From positions 40,536,962-40,600,961 of the forward strand of contig OU862928.1 in assembly GCA_917880885.1 (NCBI GenBank): DNA of 64,000 bases, given 5' to 3'. The stretch is from Limnephilus marmoratus (taxonomy: Eukaryota > Arthropoda > Insecta > Trichoptera > Limnephilidae). Below, piece by piece: positions 34,301 to 42,039 of this stretch. Below the pieces are notes generated by a model. That model was not told the DNA's origin, did no database searches, and worked only from the letters and a program-made list of their open reading frames with translations. A program made the position numbers and the translations under genes. Position 1 is the stretch's first letter; every line of letters starts with the position of its first letter.

Positions 34301-37300
34301 CTTTTCTCTGAAGAAGGAATGCGCAAAGGTACGAAATCATCATTTTATGGTGTTTTTGAACAACTTCCAGAAGGCGTGCAACTTGAAGGTAGCAAAATTA
34401 ATGTTGTGGATGGAGGATACCTTTTACATAAAGTTGTATGGAATGGTAATGATTTTTTTGGGTCAATTTGCGAGAAGTACGTTCACTATGTAAGACATCA
34501 CTATGGATCACATGCAGTTATTGTTTTCGATGGATATCCGCTAGATGATGGTGAAAAAAAATACAAAAACCGCAGAAATACTTCGCCGATCGAAGAAGCA
34601 TATGTCTGCAGATGTTCTTTTCGATGAAACAATGCCAGTTCAAGTTTCACAAGAACGTTTTTTAGCCAATGAAAATAACAAAGTCCGTCTGATTTCGATG
34701 CTTACAAAGCAATTTATACAGGCTGATTTTACAGTTAAGCAGGCTGAAGAAGATGCTGATGAGTTGATTGTCAATACTGCGATTCCCTTGTGTTCATCAT
34801 TTGACGCTGTATTCGTTATTGGCGAAGATGTTGATCTCCTAGTTCTGCTAACAGCATTGGCACCACCCGAAAGTAGTATATATCTTCGCAAACCCGGGAG
34901 AGGTAAAACTTTTGAAAGACTGTATTCCGCGAATAGTGTGAAATACAAAGAAGCGGCTGAGAATATTCTATTTCTCCATGCCTTTAGTGGCTGCGATACA
35001 ACATCGTCCTTCTTCAACCAAGGAAAAACAAAATTTTGTTCACTTGTACAGAACGACACAAGACTCAATGCCATGATAGAAATCTTCAAACAACATGATG
35101 CAAAACCAGAAGACATGGCAGATGCAGGAACACGCTTTCTTGTTGCTTTGTACGGGGGTGACATGGATAAGGAAACCTTGGAAGAAGTCCGCTTCCAACG
35201 TTTCGCAAAGACAACAACAAAAAGCAAATTCAGTCTTGCCTCTTTGCCACCAACGAACGACGCTGCACGGTACCATGCATTTAGGACGTACCACCAAGTC
35301 CAAAAATGGTATGGAATCCAAAAAAATCCAGAAAACTGGGGCTGGAAACGTGGCACCAACGGGCTTGTTCCAGTAAGAACAAAGAAACCAGCACCCGAGA
35401 CTTTATTGAAATTTACTTCATGTAATTGTAAAAAAGGATGCGGCGTTGCATGTGGCTGCAGGAAAGCTGGATTGAATTGTTCTATTGTGTGTGAGTGCTG
35501 TAATGGTCAAACATGCCGAAATTCGCCAGAGGTTCATATCGATGTCGAGGAAGAAGATGAAGAGATTTTATCAATGGAAGCCCAGAATCTCAGTACCACA
35601 GGCAATGAATTAGAAGATGACATTGATGAAGAGTGTTATTAAGATGTCGATATCAACCAACCGGCATCAACAAAAAAATATCATTACGCAATAGCCAATA
35701 TATAAAATGATTTCGAAATCTACCATCGCTGGTATATCTGTGGAGTAGACCTACAGGGGATACCACAATAAAAAATGCGCCATGTTCTCTACCTCATGGT
35801 AGTGTGGAAATGAGTTAACAAAATTATTATAATTATATGATAAAAAATATATTATATAATATAATTATGTATAAAATGGTCACCAACACTAACTGGACGA
35901 AGCCAAACCAAAAGCTGCCTACAGGGCCTAGCAGTAAAACCCTACGGAGCGGGTTTTTAACAGCTAGTTATGTAATGAATAACCCGAAAAATAACACAAA
36001 TTGGGAATTTCATCATTTTTTAGAAAAATATTCACATTTCCACCACTGTAACTCGTTACCTATTAGACTTACAAAAAAAAACTGCAAACATAAAATGTAC
36101 GTAATTTAGTTTTCTTCAAGTTCACCTTGAACAACTTGGTTGTAAAATCAACCATTTCATAATTATTTAGAAAAAACCAAATTTTGGGACCTTCAATCCA
36201 AGATGGCGGATCGAGCTCGACCCTCCCGAGGTCGAAAACTTTTTTTTTTCTTTAGAGTCCCAATCTTAACAACATATATCAAAATCGCTACTACATGACC
36301 TTTTGCAAGCTAAAGGCCTTTTTAACTACGGAATGACTGGGCTAACATTTATACAATAAAATAAGTATTGTTGTGTACATAATCTGTGATTTTAGTACAG
36401 TTTTCACATAAAAACATCACGTGAGTCATTTTTACCTATTTTTAATGTTTGCATTCTAAATTTTAATATTTACAAATGCTAATATTTATTTGTAATATAA
36501 TAATTTGAAAGCTTATTTTGTAACCTTTCTAAAACAGTTTTTACTATTCGGCTACGTTCAGAAATGTTTCATTTATAGAGCTTTAATTGTGAAGCGGTAA
36601 TAACAAGAAGTTTTCGTAAAATGTCATTTCGTTTGAGACAGTTTAAGGGCTTAAATGGCTATTTTCGGAGAGGTTAAGAGGACACACACTTGTAACTGGA
36701 AAGCTAGATTTTATCTGTGGAACTTTCGCAAAAGAATGACTTGCCTGCCGTGTTCGTCTATCTTCGACAAACATTGCAACCGACACCATGTGACCTGAGT
36801 ATAGCATAGACAACGGGAAACTGATATTATGGATACATTACCATGATCATTGAGGTGATTTTTCACAAAAACAGTGCTCTGCAAATGATCCAATTATTAT
36901 TATTATTACAGTTTTTATAATATATAGGGTGTCCAGGGGTAAAGTGCATTAACTTCGGGAGGTGATTCTACATCATGGTAGGAATAAAAAAGATTAATAA
37001 CTTTTTCCAAAATTCCAACATTTTTTTTCCCATACAAAAAGACGTACCTTAGTGTGAGGTACGATCTTACTTGCTAAGAGCCTGCCGGGCGCCCGACTCG
37101 ATTGTGATTGGCCCGTATTGTAACAGCGGAAAATAATAAATTTGGCCGCACACTAATTTTATCTTTTTACCTCAAAACTACCCCTAAAAGTTAGAATTTC
37201 GAAAAAAGTTATTTATCTTTTTTACTTGTACTATCATGTAGAATCACCTCCCGAAGTTAATGCACTTTACTCCCGGACACCCTGTATAAAGGAAAATATT

Positions 37301-38377
37301 TAAATAGGACTAGGCTCTATCTTAGAACGGCATTAGGAAAATGCAGTTAGAACCTTTTGCAAATGAGTTATTGAGGAAAACAATTTCTCTCGGGGCCAAT
37401 GTCATCTTTGGGGGCGGTGTGTGGAGGGTCCTTTTAGGGAAAGAAAGGAGAAGAAGTTCTCAAAAGAAAAAAGATATAAGGGGTGGTTAGAAATCTAAGG
37501 GTCATTGTGCCCAGGAATGATGGACGTATGAATCCATTCCTTCCACTGCGGTGCAAGGCAATGGGTCGAGAAAGTCCGGCTGGAGAGGTCAAAAGTCTCC
37601 CTCAAACAGTCTCTCCGAATTCGGCCTGCCATGCAGTAGATGGGCAAACGCATCGGCGCCAAGACCTAGACAAACCTCACCCCATGAACCCGGGTACCCG
37701 TTCTAAGTCACTAAACGTAGCGAATCACTTGGGGTGACCTATGGCAGAGGTGTCAAGATTCTCTTTAATTTGATTTCATAATGTTAATTTGAATAAAATA
37801 TCTAATATTATTTAAAAAATTTCAGTTACCGTTGCCGTTGCATCCGGAGCAAGGCATTCGAGACATGGCCTTCGACTATCGGATTCAAGATTATCGCAAT
37901 GCCAGCAAAATGGACACGGGCAACATCTTCAAACCGTTCTTCCCGCCGCCCGCAAACATACACCAGGAAAAGAAACAACAGCCGGGCCGTCCCAAAAAAT
38001 ACAAAACGGGCGAATTCAAAAAAGAAAACGACTTGTATTTCTGCGATTTTTGTGACTATTCCAACACCAGAGTCAACTCGGTCAAAGTTCACCGGATGAT
38101 ACACACGGACGAACGCCCGTTCTCTTGCGATCTCTGTCCAAAATCTTTCAGGCAGAAGATGCATCTGAGGAATCACAAAATTACCCACACGAAGGAGAAG
38201 CTGTTTTTCTGCAACGAATGTAATTTTTCGTGCGGGTATAAGGCGAGTTTGGACTTGCACAAGTTGAAGCATACGGGAGTCCGGCCGTACGTGTGTGAAC
38301 GGTGCCTTTATTCGTGCAGAAGACCCGTTGAGATGGAGAGGCACGAAAAGGTTTGCGGAGTAGTAAAAAATAATTAG
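15125..38377 (+). CDS. Poly-C2H2 zinc-finger protein gene, six exons
   Basis: Exons are 15125-16300, 24433-25101, 25857-26525, 27980-28195, 29026-30048 and 37826-38377. Every junction is phase 0 with AG/GT borders, and together they read 1,434 codons to a stop at 38377. The product has about 28 C2H2-type fingers in five clusters (8, 4, 5, 7 and 4), separated by acidic or lysine-rich linkers. Many linkers match TGERPF, as in sequence-specific DNA-binding proteins, so a nuclear DNA-binding role is likely; the target is unknown. The start codon is not settled: an acceptor precedes 15125 and the first in-frame ATG is at 15155. It could be one long protein or, because every exon is symmetrical, a set of alternatively spliced isoforms or fused tandem copies. 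I do not recognise a named orthologue. Confidence 0.7.
16546..17278 (+). mobile_element. P-element-like MITE with perfect 8-bp TSD, copy 1
   Basis: The ends are CATAGACATATGAATATTAA and its inverse, about 26 bp. The duplication AACCAACA flanks it exactly (16538-16545 and 17279-17286). An internal frame at 16744 (ACVLKTCKNRSEKENK, RITFHRK) looks like the beginning of a THAP finger, the DNA-binding domain of P transposases. CA-start ends, the 8-bp duplication and THAP together point to the P superfamily. A second copy is at 42917-43539. Confidence 0.75.
18345..18450 (+). repeat. SINE1 fragment
   Basis: It matches the SINE1 core (gggtgcccgggtt, ggggtgaggtttgtctagg, ggcggcgaatgcg) with the flanks lost. 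Confidence 0.65.
19007..19916. mobile_element. Nested MITE, hAT-related, 8-bp TSD
   Basis: Flanked by CCCAAATC on both sides (18999-19006 and 19917-19924). The related element at 48750-49141 lacks this insert, which confirms the borders. Inverted arms of about 180 bp begin attttt(g)gagatcgctggcaa. The same terminal sequence lies beside the ZBED-like hAT transposase gene (4370-4517), so it may be mobilised by that family. The core holds the 110-bp tandem array. Confidence 0.65.
19281..19650 (+). repeat. 110-bp tandem repeat, 3.4 units
   Basis: Units begin gcactttcttttgtatcac at 19281, 19391, 19501 and 19611. They are almost identical (acgtggccggt in the first, gcgtggccgct later). The array forms the centre of the MITE at 19007-19916. 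Confidence 0.9.
20186..20516 (+). mobile_element. LINE 3' end with intact tail
   Basis: The frame reads HTRTGCFFDLFLCSTARLWN then DLPASVFPPSYN, the familiar C-terminal end of Jockey/CR1-type reverse transcriptases. The 3' UTR has the ggccctgagggaaatt / ttcctca hairpin, cctcctgtgtgg, and poly-A at about 20505-20512. This is the LINE whose tail is shared by SINE1. Confidence 0.75.
20705..22345 (+). repeat. 96-bp tandem satellite, about 17 units
   Basis: The unit runs atgaatgatataggaacg ... catcggatg-type and is 96 bp. Copies differ by single bases (cca/cta, cca/tca, ata/gta). Because 96 divides by three, one frame stays open for 521 codons, with unit MNDIGTHISDGIVTPLVFGH plus AHYKSPKFHCNR. The other two forward frames stop in each unit (tgaatga). 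Most differences change the residue. It lies in intron 1 of the zinc-finger gene. Confidence 0.95.
22551..22992 (+). repeat. Pyrimidine-rich dispersed repeat
   Basis: It begins actagctggtacccggcatg and cgttgctatgcc, a start I associate with a common insect dispersed repeat. It continues with a 190-bp C/T-rich block and ends ttttatttatatagatttt. The class is not certain. Confidence 0.4.
23000..24432. other. Rest of intron 1, nothing recognised
   Basis: AT-rich sequence leads to the acceptor tttctattccag at 24432. I see no element ends or exon candidates here. Confidence 0.5.
24433..25101 (+). CDS. Zinc-finger gene exon 2 (four fingers)
   Basis: 669 bp, between ttccag and gaaaag|gtattt, phase 0 at both ends. 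It opens with an acidic/Gln-rich linker (KDLLDHSSQETKSEQK) and then fingers starting FYCDICEFSS, LCDVCPASY, TCNACSFSC and PCNICKLKF. The first finger pair and its HTGERPF linker match those of every other finger cluster in the gene. Confidence 0.85.
25225..25286 (+). repeat. SINE2 fragment split by SINE1, left part
   Basis: gtatcgccctggtgaaagac then caccatttagaaacg matches the SINE2 body. The continuation (ctccccactacctttagcc) resumes at about 25738 after the SINE1 insertion. Confidence 0.6.
25287..25737 (-). repeat. SINE1, near full length
   Basis: The poly-A end is the T run at about 25286-25293, followed by the shared hairpin tail. The 5' end is caatttgggaggcgg, read on the minus strand from 25737. 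It interrupts a SINE2 copy in intron 2. Confidence 0.8.
25857..26525 (+). CDS. Zinc-finger gene exon 3 (five fingers)
   Basis: 669 bp, the same length as exon 2, between ctgttccag and gataag|gttggt, phase 0. Fingers begin CCNLCEFAT, KCDLCTASY, LCHLCDFTS, VCDKCDFSC (C2HC type, ending HKETC) and ICSLCADVF. An acidic tail (DGDDEDVDSDFE) leads to the donor. Confidence 0.85.
26752..26860 (+). mobile_element. Solo hAT-type terminus
   Basis: CAGTGGTTCTTAACCTGGGTTC is a familiar hAT end, followed by the hairpin tcgattgaaccccaggggtt. No partner end is found; the sequence abuts the TTAA element at 26872. Confidence 0.45.
26872..27800. mobile_element. Single arm of a TTAA foldback element with a nested MITE
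   Basis: It begins right after ttaa (CCCCTCCGAA) and matches the arms of the palindrome at 32358-36673 through aactaaaacaataacg. It lacks the second arm. A Harbinger-like MITE (27119-27472) interrupts it. Confidence 0.65.
27119..27472. mobile_element. 354-bp Harbinger-like MITE
   Basis: Inverted ends (TGGTGGATTTAGACTTGTA... and its near inverse, with a cgtcacgtcacgtcgc inner stem) are flanked by TCA and TTA. The uninterrupted sequence atgactcacg(t/c)gatg in the copies at 32605 and 36421 confirms the borders. Confidence 0.65.
27790..27955. repeat. Truncated copy of the mariner-like MITE at 40101
   Basis: The right half only: cacatagattcaccgctttc and cttatactacaagattccg, then gacacc, matching the right end at 40440-40485. 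Confidence 0.55.
27980..28195 (+). CDS. Zinc-finger gene exon 4 (linker exon, duplicate of exon 5 start)
   Basis: 216 bp, between tgttgcag and gacggc|gtaagt, phase 0. It has no fingers. Its acidic/Lys-rich sequence (EEESEDESKSDTDPLSKLKA ... KLSDYSGNNDDMDD) is closely matched by the first 70 residues of exon 5. A strong donor ends it. It may be used together with exon 5 or as an alternative to it. Confidence 0.7.
28267..28533 (+). repeat. SINE1, 5' half
   Basis: It starts caatttgggaggcgggtatg and runs to the cgacccatcgccttgcac segment. The 3' part is absent. Confidence 0.75.
28655..28986 (-). repeat. SINE1, lacking 3' tail
   Basis: Minus-strand order: ttgagaagcggatatggg, aacctgc-type core, ctctccagccgg, ctaggagtgac. 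The hairpin tail is missing. It lies 40 bp before exon 5. Confidence 0.75.
29026..30048 (+). CDS. Zinc-finger gene exon 5 (seven fingers)
   Basis: It follows a T-rich tract and ttcag. Acidic linker IIRIRPDEESEDDSKSDTDP, then a basic stretch. Fingers begin LCDFCNYSN, LCDVCSATF, FCEECGFTS, VCTKCGYRC (C2HC, ending HEMKC), KCNMCDETF, TCELCDFTA and LCYVCSFTT. I place the donor at gaaatg|gtgatt because it keeps phase 0 and the following codons look intronic; the donor is weak. Without it the frame stops at 30111, which would make this a terminal exon. Confidence 0.75.
30300..31885. repeat. 1.6-kb foldback element, arms about 450-550 bp
   Basis: gaattttgaattgaatgttt and onwards at 30330 recurs inverted at 31825-31850. 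The inner parts (cgcgcatgcgcacaa near 30718, gcgcatgcgcgagaa near 31430) also pair. The loop is about 680 bp. I could not fix the exact ends or a duplication. It lies in intron 5. Confidence 0.6.
33376..36344 (+). mobile_element. 2.97-kb DNA transposon, Academ-like, 3-bp TSD
   Basis: Ends TAGCCCAGTCATTCCGTAGT and its inverse are flanked by ACA (33373-33375 and 36345-36347). The empty site attacacatttatac is known from the sister arm, so the 3-bp duplication is firm. Inverted arms of about 410 bp end at aaaacccgctccgtaggg. The only gene is the PIN/XPG-like nuclease with CXC domain. Repbase-type Academ elements are known for XPG-like nucleases and 3-4-bp duplications; assignment to Academ is inference. 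No separate DDE transposase is visible, so the copy is probably defective. Confidence 0.6.
34105..35642 (+). pseudogene. PIN/XPG-like nuclease with CXC (tesmin) domain, frameshifted
   Basis: Two overlapping frames (34211-34627 and 34545-35642) belong together; the shift is at the A8 run 34554-34561. The N-terminal frame has NVVDGGYLLH and VIVFDGYP, matching the first two acidic sites of FEN1/XPG nucleases. The second frame has AEEDADELI, GEDVDLLVLL and FSGCDTTSSF, matching the later acidic sites and the GCD motif. A C-terminal Cys-rich block, CNCKKGCGVACGCRKAGL (about 35421-35520), is a tesmin/TSO1-like CXC zinc-binding unit, and an acidic tail ends at 35642. In-frame sequence extends upstream to a stop at about 34105, so the N-terminus is truncated or has a missing exon. 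The A8 shift may be mutation, assembly error or slippage. Confidence 0.65.
36845..36900 (-). repeat. SINE3 tail fragment
   Basis: ttgaggtgatttttcac then aacagtgctctgcaaatgat matches 39796-39835, the 3' part of the tRNA-like repeat there. Confidence 0.5.
36925..37284. mobile_element. 360-bp mariner-like MITE
   Basis: Ends TAGGGTGTCC and GGACACCCTG with TA at each side. Long arms include gtgcattaacttcgggaggt and its inverse acctcccgaagttaatgcac. Confidence 0.75.
37366..37757 (-). repeat. SINE1 copy
   Basis: Tail hairpin at 37375-37440, core (cagtctctccgaattcgg, acctagacaaacctcacccc), 5' end lost after ggtgacctatggcagagg. It lies 70 bp before exon 6. Confidence 0.75.
37826..38377 (+). CDS. Zinc-finger gene exon 6 (four fingers, terminal)
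   Basis: It follows aatttcag, phase 0, and ends at a TAG-type stop at 38375-38377. A Pro/Lys-rich linker (PPPANIHQEKKQQPGRPKKY) contains an AT-hook-like GRPKK. Fingers begin FCDFCDYSN, SCDLCPKSF, FCNECNFSC and VCERCLYSC, the last of C2HC type (HEKVC). Closest in sequence to the first four fingers of exon 1. Confidence 0.85.
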   Translation, partial: LPLPLHPEQGIRDMAFDYRIQDYRNASKMDTGNIFKPFFPPPANIHQEKKQQPGRPKKYKTGEFKKENDLYFCDFCDYSNTRVNSVKVHRMIHTDERPFSCDLCPKSFRQKMHLRNHKITHTKEKLFFCNECNFSCGYKASLDLHKLKHTGVRPYVCERCLYSCRRPVEMERHEKVCGVVKNN

Positions 38378-38513
38378 AAATGTGTCTTATGTTGTTGGGA
38401 TCGGCGATATTTTGACATTTTAACGGTCCTCGTTCGACGCCGATTCTTACCTGTTTCAGCTTTTGATCAACTTGTGATTAGCTATCGAGTGTGATGGTCC
38501 TGTTGTTACGCTT

Positions 38514-38822
38514 GTCATCTTTGGGGATGCTGTGTTGAGGATATTTTTAAGGGAAGGAAGGAGAGAAAGTTCCGGGAATGATAAAGGTATGAGAGGTGGG
38601 TAGGAATTTAGGGGTCAGTGTTTCCTTGAGTGACGGACGTATGAATCCATCCCTTGCCGTCACGCAGCTAATGGGTAGGCGAATTCGCCGCCAAGACCTG
38701 CACATAATTCACCCGATGTACACAAACACCCCTGCTAAGTCACCAACCGTGGCAAACCACTTGGGGTGACCTATGGCAGAGGTGTTGGTTATCCAATAAA
38801 TGGTTCCTGGGGCGGCAGTACC
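38514..38822 (-). repeat. SINE1 copy in the 3' region of the zinc-finger gene
   Basis: tcatctttggggatgctgtg to ggttcctggggcgg. On the + strand it supplies the first AATAAA (38795-38800) after the stop codon at 38377. Confidence 0.75.
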
Positions 38823-39790
38823 AAAATTTTCAGCAGAGGCATCTTCTATTGAAATATCAGTAGAATAAGGACAGCATTCCTCTGCTCTGAAGATTGCAAT
38901 CCGTTTATTAAGATAGAAGAATCTATCAAACGGACAGCCCGTTTCTGCACACAACCGAGGGTTTTTTCACATATTTTGGGGCTCCAGATCAGAGCTGGCT
39001 GCCAAATTCAACCGTGGGGAGCACTTGCGATTTGTACAGGGTCAGCAGTTGTGTACTATTAAAAGTATCTACGGGCCCTGTACAGTACGCCCAGCTTCTG
39101 AGAGACTACCTTTACTCTGGCTTCGATGGAGCCCCCGTACTGAGCTGGTCACTTAGAGTTACACCAAGCATATCAACTGAGGGCCTGTTCGGAAGATTGC
39201 TTCCGTTGAAGGAGATTAGATTTTCATTTCGAGCCCTTTTAGACGTAATCAGACATGATTGGGTCTTTGATGAATATACTTGTCTGTCGATAATAATTTC
39301 ATCAAATGCTTGAAATAGGCGGAGATTCGGAATTTAACGGTGACCGTAAAGTGTCGTTCAGACATCGAATATAACCGCGAGCAAGTATCTGTTGAACTGC
39401 GAGCGCTTATGTTTTCGTGGCGTTCACACGACGCAGATCAAATATTTCTTCCTATGGTAGGAGAGGGGGTCAGATGAATTAGCGAGCGGCCACGGACCCT
39501 AATCACCTAGCGGTATGAAATATACTTTACGACCTATTCTCATACCTACCAAATATGCATAAAAAATTTCATAAAAATCGGTCCAGCCGTTTCGGAGAAG
39601 TGCAACCACAAACACCGTGTCACGAGATTTTTATATATATATATAGAAGATGGTAGCTTTATTAGAATTTTTATGAATTTTTAATTTCTCTGACAAATAT
39701 ATTTTAAACTATATTTTAGCCTTATCAGTTTTTTTAAATTTATTTGTGAATAAAAATGTCTTTTATTTAATCACTGAAGACAATATTGGC
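38823..39790. other. Intergenic, one retroelement-like tail
   Basis: 38830-39330 has no recognised family. 39540-39650 contains aaaatcggtccagccgtttc, aagtgcaaccacaaacacc and a TA-repeat end, a tail common to insect dispersed retroelements. Confidence 0.4.
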
Positions 39791-39792
39791 AG

Positions 39793-39973
39793 CGCCCTTG
39801 AGGTGATTTTTCACGAAAACGGCGCTTTATAAATCAGCCAAATATTATTATTAGCAACTCTCAATCGAAAATTTGAAACAGAAAAATCAGAAAATGATTT
39901 GGTCGCTTCCAGGAATTGAACCCAGGACCTTAGACTTGCCAGGGCGCTGCTCTACCATTGAGCTTATGGGACC
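39793..39973 (-). repeat. SINE3, tRNA-like head
   Basis: On the minus strand: ggtcccataagctcaatggt (A-box region), then cctgggttcaattcctgg (B-box). The anticodon stem does not pair and the acceptor ends do not match, so it is a tRNA-derived repeat rather than a tRNA. A deleted copy is at 42040. Confidence 0.65.
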
Positions 39974-40100
39974 CTATCCCTTTCGGTCATATTTAACTGT
40001 AACATGAACTATCCTCATTTTCTTAGTGCTTATTTTTATTGGCTGCTATCTTTATGTATGATTGCAAGATTCATCTCGAACTAAATGCTATCTATCTATA

Positions 40101-40485
40101 CAAGGTGTCCGGAAACTCGTAGTACAAGTGGGAAACTGGAGAATCCACATCACATTTGGAGTTGATTTTGTGGTTTAACTTTTTTTGATTTGAGCTTTCG
40201 TTTTCGAGTAAATCGGGTCCGAAGTTGGATTTTTTTGGGTTAATTTTAAAAAAAATTTTCATTAGGGGGTTGATTTCAGCTGTGTAATGTCTTATAAAAT
40301 GCAACGAAGGGTAAACCGGGCTCAAAAATTTTTTTAACCCTTTAGTTGCCGAAAAAATGGAAAAATAGAAAAAAAATAATATTAAAATCGAAATGCTTAG
40401 ATCGAAAAAAATAAGTTTTTTGGGTTCTCTACGTGATGTAGATTCACCAGTTTCCCGCTTGTACTACGAGTTTCCGGACACGTTG
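40101..40485. mobile_element. 385-bp mariner-like MITE
   Basis: Ends caaggtgtccggaaactcg and cgagtttccggacacgttg, with TA on each side (40099-40100, 40486-40487). The inner arm acaagtgggaaactgg pairs with its inverse. Confidence 0.75.
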
Positions 40486-40601
40486 TATAGAAAAGTCGAT
40501 AGGTGTCGCATATTAAATAAAAATAGTTAATTTGATCCAATACACACTATCTAGTTAGCGTTTAGTTAAGATGAATCTTGGAATCATACATAAATCTCAA
40601 T

Positions 40602-40798
40602 TTGGGAGGCGGGAATGGGTACCGCCGCCCCGGGAACCTTTATTGGATAACCTACACCTCTGCCATAGTTCACCCTAAGTGGTTCGCTACGTTCGGTGAT
40701 TTAGCAGGGGTGCCCGGGTTCATGGGGTGAGGTTTGTCTAGGTCTTGGAGGCGAATGACCAGGACACACTGAACCCCAGATTCCTACCCACCCCTTAA
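40602..40798 (+). repeat. SINE1, left part, interrupted
   Basis: Starts aatttgggaggcggg; it has an internal deletion and reaches gattcctacccacccc, where the piggyBac-like element enters. It resumes at 41513. Confidence 0.8.
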
Positions 40799-41508
40799 CC
40801 CATTGGCCACAAACCCCGACAGCCTGCCGGGTGTGCGACTCAGGTACTTAACCACAAACCCCGGCACGCTGACGGGCTAGAGTAGGTACATCAAAAAACA
40901 GAAAACGAGCACAATAGTGACATTTTTCAATAAAATTTTAAATGCCGAACACTCTGTAGATAATTAATCATTAATTTCATAGAATTGGCAATAATATGTT
41001 TCTTATGTTTTTTCTCTGATATTTGTGTTCCAAGTTTTGTATGCAGCCAGCCGCCATTTAATTTCTTCGAAATTGCGAGTGGTTCTAGGCTTTTGGTAGT
41101 GACCCTGAACGTCCCTGATTGCTTTGAGGACTATCATAGACAATTATTTTAATAGTTATTAGTATACATGTATATAAAAATAAAAAATTATTATTGTTCG
41201 ATCTAAGAATCCTATGTTTTTTTGTAACTTTTTGAATAAAAATGTGGAAAAAAACTGACGAACAAAGGGAAGGTTATATTTGTAACCTTATTTACACATA
41301 TTTTAATATTTAAAAAAATATATTTTTTTATGTTTTTCTTTACCTTAATCCAATATGTAAACAATTTTAAAGAAATTATTTAATTTGAATATACGGTTCA
41401 AAAGTAACAATAGATTTAGTACACCAATGCAGGTTTTCAATTTTTGGTACAAAATTAATTCAGTGGTGAAGGCCAACTTTTTAGCTCATTAATTCTGTGG
41501 CCAATGGG
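40799..41508. mobile_element. 710-bp piggyBac-like MITE in SINE1
   Basis: Ends CCCATTGGCCACA and TGTGGCCAATGGG, flanked by TTAA at 40795-40798 and 41509-41512. CCC...GGG ends with TTAA are the piggyBac signature. It has no coding capacity. Confidence 0.75.
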
Positions 41509-41512
41509 TTAA

Positions 41513-41642
41513 ATGCTTTTCCTTCCCAGAACTTTCCTCTCCTTTCTTTCCTTAAAAAACACAGCATCCCTAAAGATGACATAGGCCCTGAGGGAAATTA
41601 TTTTCCTCAGGGCCTCCTGTGTGGAGCTCATGTAAAAAAAAA
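41513..41642 (+). repeat. SINE1, right part with hairpin tail and poly-A
   Basis: ccttcccagaactttcctct to ggccctgagggaaattattt, tcctcagggcc, cctgtgtgg, then A run. Confidence 0.8.
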
Positions 41643-41671
41643 AGATAGCAGCCAATAAAAATGTGCATTAA

Positions 41672-41981
41672 CCCGTCTGCTTGTTTAGGAATAAATACAT
41701 CCCAAAACACATAATCGCGTTATACTTTCATAAGACCAAAAACGTCCCGAGCGACCTTACATTTTAAAAGCTATATATCTCTCTTCCTCTCATGCAAACA
41801 TATGTATTTTTCTTTTAACCAGAAAGAAAACGAAATAATGCTCCTTATTGTCTTTGAAATATGAAAGCTATCTCGCATAGATATTTTACAATCTCGATCC
41901 AAAGTGACGGTTTCTGATTTTTCGCACGAAACTGAGGCTTCCGGATTGTGAGGTGCGAATATATTGAACCAAGCAGACGGG
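41672..41981. mobile_element. 310-bp piggyBac-like MITE, copy 1
   Basis: Ends CCCGTCTGCTTG and its exact inverse, flanked by TTAA (41668-41671, 41982-41985). A second 310-bp copy is at 59481-59790. The surrounding DNA (gatagcagccaataaaaat ... gaaaatgaagata) is a copy of the inverse of 40000-40055 without the insert. Confidence 0.8.
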
Positions 41982-42039
41982 TTAAGAAAATGAAGATAAT
42001 GTCGAAATATGATACAGTTAAAAACGACCGAAAGGGATA

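Larger units (their letters stand above)
32358..36673. mobile_element. TTAA-flanked giant palindrome, split by the 33376-36344 element
   Basis: TTAA at 32354-32357 and 36674-36677; ends CCCCTCaGAAAAT and its inverse. Without the inner insertion it would be about 1.35 kb. The two arms (about 660 bp each) meet around a spacer of about 13 bp at 33020 (cgttgcggagggg) flanked by cgcatatatctgctta and its inverse. Confidence 0.7.

Noticed and set aside
34640..35359. 239-residue minus-strand frame over the nuclease gene
   Set aside because: Antisense shadow; the plus strand carries the recognisable motifs.
37826..38344. Minus-strand frame over zinc-finger exon 6
   Set aside because: Antisense of conserved finger codons.
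39901..39973. tRNA gene
   Set aside because: A- and B-box-like parts exist, but the anticodon stem and acceptor stem do not pair and a SINE tail follows.
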